From contig DATMXP010000042.1 of NCBI GenBank assembly GCA_035561515.1, positions 1 through 64,000 on the forward strand: a stretch of 64,000 bases of DNA, given 5' to 3'. Within the stretch, counting starts at the first letter, position 1. Each line of letters begins with the position of its first letter. Below the pieces are notes generated by a model, which made no database searches, was not told the origin of the DNA, and saw only the letters and a list, made by a program, of their open reading frames with translations. This DNA comes from Terriglobales bacterium (lineage in GTDB: Bacteria; Acidobacteriota; Terriglobia; Terriglobales; Acidobacteriaceae). This document shows positions 62,444-64,000 of this stretch, piece by piece. A program made the translations under genes and the position numbers.

Positions 62444-63778
62444 ATGCTCTCGTTCCCGCGCGGATTTCTTTGGGGTGTATCCACCAGTGCCCATCAATTC
62501 GAAGGTCACAATAATCGGAATCAATGGGCGACTTGGGAAAGAACGGGTCGTATTCGGTCAGGTCACTCGAGCCGAAACGGTTGTGAGTGGTGGCGCGAAG
62601 CTTCACGGGACCTCACGTTATGCCGGGAGCTTGGACTAAAAGCTATCCGCATTTCCGTAGATTGGGGCAGACTTGAACCTGCGGAGGGTACTTGGTGTTG
62701 GGACACGGTCTACCGTTACCGCGCTCTGCTCGAGGAGATACACCGTGTGGGAATGCGTCCCTTCATTACCCTCCATCACTTCACGCATCCACAGTGGTTC
62801 GAAGAGAGAGGCGGATTCAACCGGCGCTCGTCTACAGCCCGCTTTGCCAGGTTCGCTGAATTTGTCGTCTCCCAAATGGGCGGATTGTGCTCTGATTGGC
62901 TGACGTTCAATGAACCTAACGTATATACCGCTTTGGGATACCTGTTCGGTGAGTTTCCTCCCGGCGAGCGAAATCAGCTTTGGAAATATGCTCGGGTCAT
63001 GACCAACATGCATCGGGCGCATGCGGTCGCTTATGATCGGATAAAAGCTGTGCAGGCGGATGCCTCCGTGGGCATAGCCACGAACTGGGTTGAGTTCAGG
63101 CCGGCAACGCCTTCGCGACCCGATCGGTTTCTGGCGGGTCTCTACGATTCTGTATTTAACCGCTCGACTTTAGGCCTTTTGGGTTCAGGAAGCATGCCAT
63201 TGCCATTAAGAATGCTTGCTTCGGAAGTTCCCGAAGTTACCGGAAAACTGGATTTCGTCGGACTCAACGTCTATAACCGTCTTTATGTAAAGATGCCATC
63301 GGATGCAGCTTCGAGAAAAACCGGAGGCATTTTCGTTCCTTCCGATGTACCGCAAGGCGATCACGGTTGCGAGTTGCCTTACGGCGAAGCCTTTCCGCAC
63401 GCAATCACATCAGCTGCGCAGGCGTATTCCATACTGAAGGTCCCCATCTACATCACTGAAAATGGCGTACCTGATCGCTCCGACCGCATCCGGCCTTGGG
63501 TCATAGTCGCAACACTTCGTAACGTGCATGCCCTAATCGAAAAGGGTGTCGATATCCGCGGCTATTTCCACTGGAGTATCGTCGATAACTTTGAGTGGAG
63601 TGAAGGATGGACCCTGCGGTTCGGCTTGTACGAAGTAGACCCCAGAACCCAGGATCGAACTCCCAGGCCAAGTGCTGAGCTCTATAGAAACATTGTCGGA
63701 CAGAATGGTTTGGATGACGAGCAGCTCAGCAGGTTTTCCGACCCGCCCGTCCCGACGGCCCCCGTTATGGGCCGCTAA
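62444..63778 (+). CDS. Family 1 glycoside hydrolase (beta-glucosidase type)
   Basis: A 444-residue GH1 enzyme with a retaining mechanism. The acid/base Glu157 is in TFNEPN and the nucleophile Glu339 is in YITENGV. The N-terminal motif FLWGVSTSAHQFEG and the Trp-rich end GYFHWSIVDNFEW with GWTLRFGL are typical. It has no signal peptide, so it acts in the cytosol on short beta-linked sugars, or their phosphates. It is a little shorter than standard GH1 (about 450-480). It lies 130 bp after the response regulator, in opposite orientation. Confidence 0.93.
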   Translation: MLSFPRGFLWGVSTSAHQFEGHNNRNQWATWERTGRIRSGHSSRNGCEWWREASRDLTLCRELGLKAIRISVDWGRLEPAEGTWCWDTVYRYRALLEEIHRVGMRPFITLHHFTHPQWFEERGGFNRRSSTARFARFAEFVVSQMGGLCSDWLTFNEPNVYTALGYLFGEFPPGERNQLWKYARVMTNMHRAHAVAYDRIKAVQADASVGIATNWVEFRPATPSRPDRFLAGLYDSVFNRSTLGLLGSGSMPLPLRMLASEVPEVTGKLDFVGLNVYNRLYVKMPSDAASRKTGGIFVPSDVPQGDHGCELPYGEAFPHAITSAAQAYSILKVPIYITENGVPDRSDRIRPWVIVATLRNVHALIEKGVDIRGYFHWSIVDNFEWSEGWTLRFGLYEVDPRTQDRTPRPSAELYRNIVGQNGLDDEQLSRFSDPPVPTAPVMGR

Positions 63779-63781
63779 CCT

Positions 63782-64000
63782 TCAGAACTCGTGCTTCCAG
63801 TAGTTGTGGTCTCGCAAGAAATAGCTTCGGTCGAAGGTGTGCATAGCGGTGTTGAGGAACATTCTTGCAATACGCAGATGTCCCATCTTCCGGAACCTGC
63901 GGTTTGAGGTGAGAATGTGCCCCTTGACGATCCCGAACCGCAGCGGCGACACCTGCTTGCTCAGCAGGTAATCCTCGGCGTAGAGCGCCCGCTCATCAAA
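63782..64000 (-). CDS. Partial C-terminal end of a glycosyltransferase
   Basis: The last 72 codons of a gene running off the window: FDERALYAEDYLLSKQVSPL, then GHILTSNRRFRKMGHLRIAR. The AEDY-x-LS pattern is typical of family 2 glycosyltransferases, where it carries the Glu-Asp of the acceptor-side catalytic region. The C-terminus ends with DHNYWKHEF. The N-terminus and nucleotide-sugar site lie beyond the window, so substrate cannot be judged. Confidence 0.65.
   Translation of the reverse strand, partial: FDERALYAEDYLLSKQVSPLRFGIVKGHILTSNRRFRKMGHLRIARMFLNTAMHTFDRSYFLRDHNYWKHEF

Overview
The window looks like part of an Acidobacteriota chromosome, probably Terriglobia-like. The grounds are an Oar-type TonB receptor with an N-terminal carboxypeptidase-regulatory-like domain, a DUF5916 outer-membrane protein, an ECF41 sigma factor, many predicted exported carbohydrate-active proteins, and mixed gene orientation with little phage content. 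No rRNA, convincing tRNA or CRISPR array was seen. The taxonomic call rests on gene content only.

Region 1 (1-20.7 kb) is a compact glycan-foraging locus. It holds a ceramidase-like hydrolase, a DMT-family permease, a very large GH38-like exported protein on the minus strand, and a plus-strand operon (GH20/GH67-like protein A, DUF5916 outer-membrane protein, GH20/GH67-like protein B, aldose-epimerase-like protein, adenylate kinase paralogue). An Oar-type TonB receptor and a third GH20/GH67-like protein, C, follow. The three promoter regions of the locus share an identical 11-bp word, ATGATCGTTCA, placed 12-18 nt downstream of a -10-like element, which suggests one common repressor. Together these genes could bind a glycan, import it through the outer membrane, trim it in the periplasm and handle the sugar inside the cell. 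The substrate is not evident.

Region 2 (20.7-30 kb) is a patchwork of decayed and mobile DNA: a broken tyrosine recombinase, an RHS remnant, fragments of a selenoprotein-B-like gene, an amidase and a Clp-like ATPase, and a 23-bp triple repeat. Intact genes lie among them: an OmpA protein, an AraC / EamA / alcohol dehydrogenase group, and a ribbon-helix-helix plus serine-recombinase pair.

Region 3 (30-37.4 kb) holds a histidine kinase next to a double-domain KaiC-like ATPase, then an ECF41 sigma factor, a strong selenoprotein candidate (in-frame TGA in a U-x-x-C motif with a SECIS-like hairpin 18 nt downstream), a membrane protein overlapping it, and an HNH nuclease.

Region 4 (38-44.7 kb) is a stress island: GlsB/YeaQ-like, YidB-like, aquaporin, glycine-zipper lipoprotein-like protein and MscL with a zinc-ribbon tail, then a HipBA toxin-antitoxin pair and a cytochrome c / outer-membrane pair behind a Fur-box-like site.

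Region 5 (44.7-64 kb) is mixed: SnoaL-like protein, methyltransferase/TetR divergent pair, a PAS-GAF sensor lacking a kinase domain, two unknown convergent proteins (one an internal tandem duplication), VOC proteins, DNA polymerase IV, a TonB receptor, a beta-lactamase-family serine hydrolase, alkaline phosphatase, an OmpR/PhoB-type regulator, a GH1 glycosidase and the C-terminal end of a glycosyltransferase.
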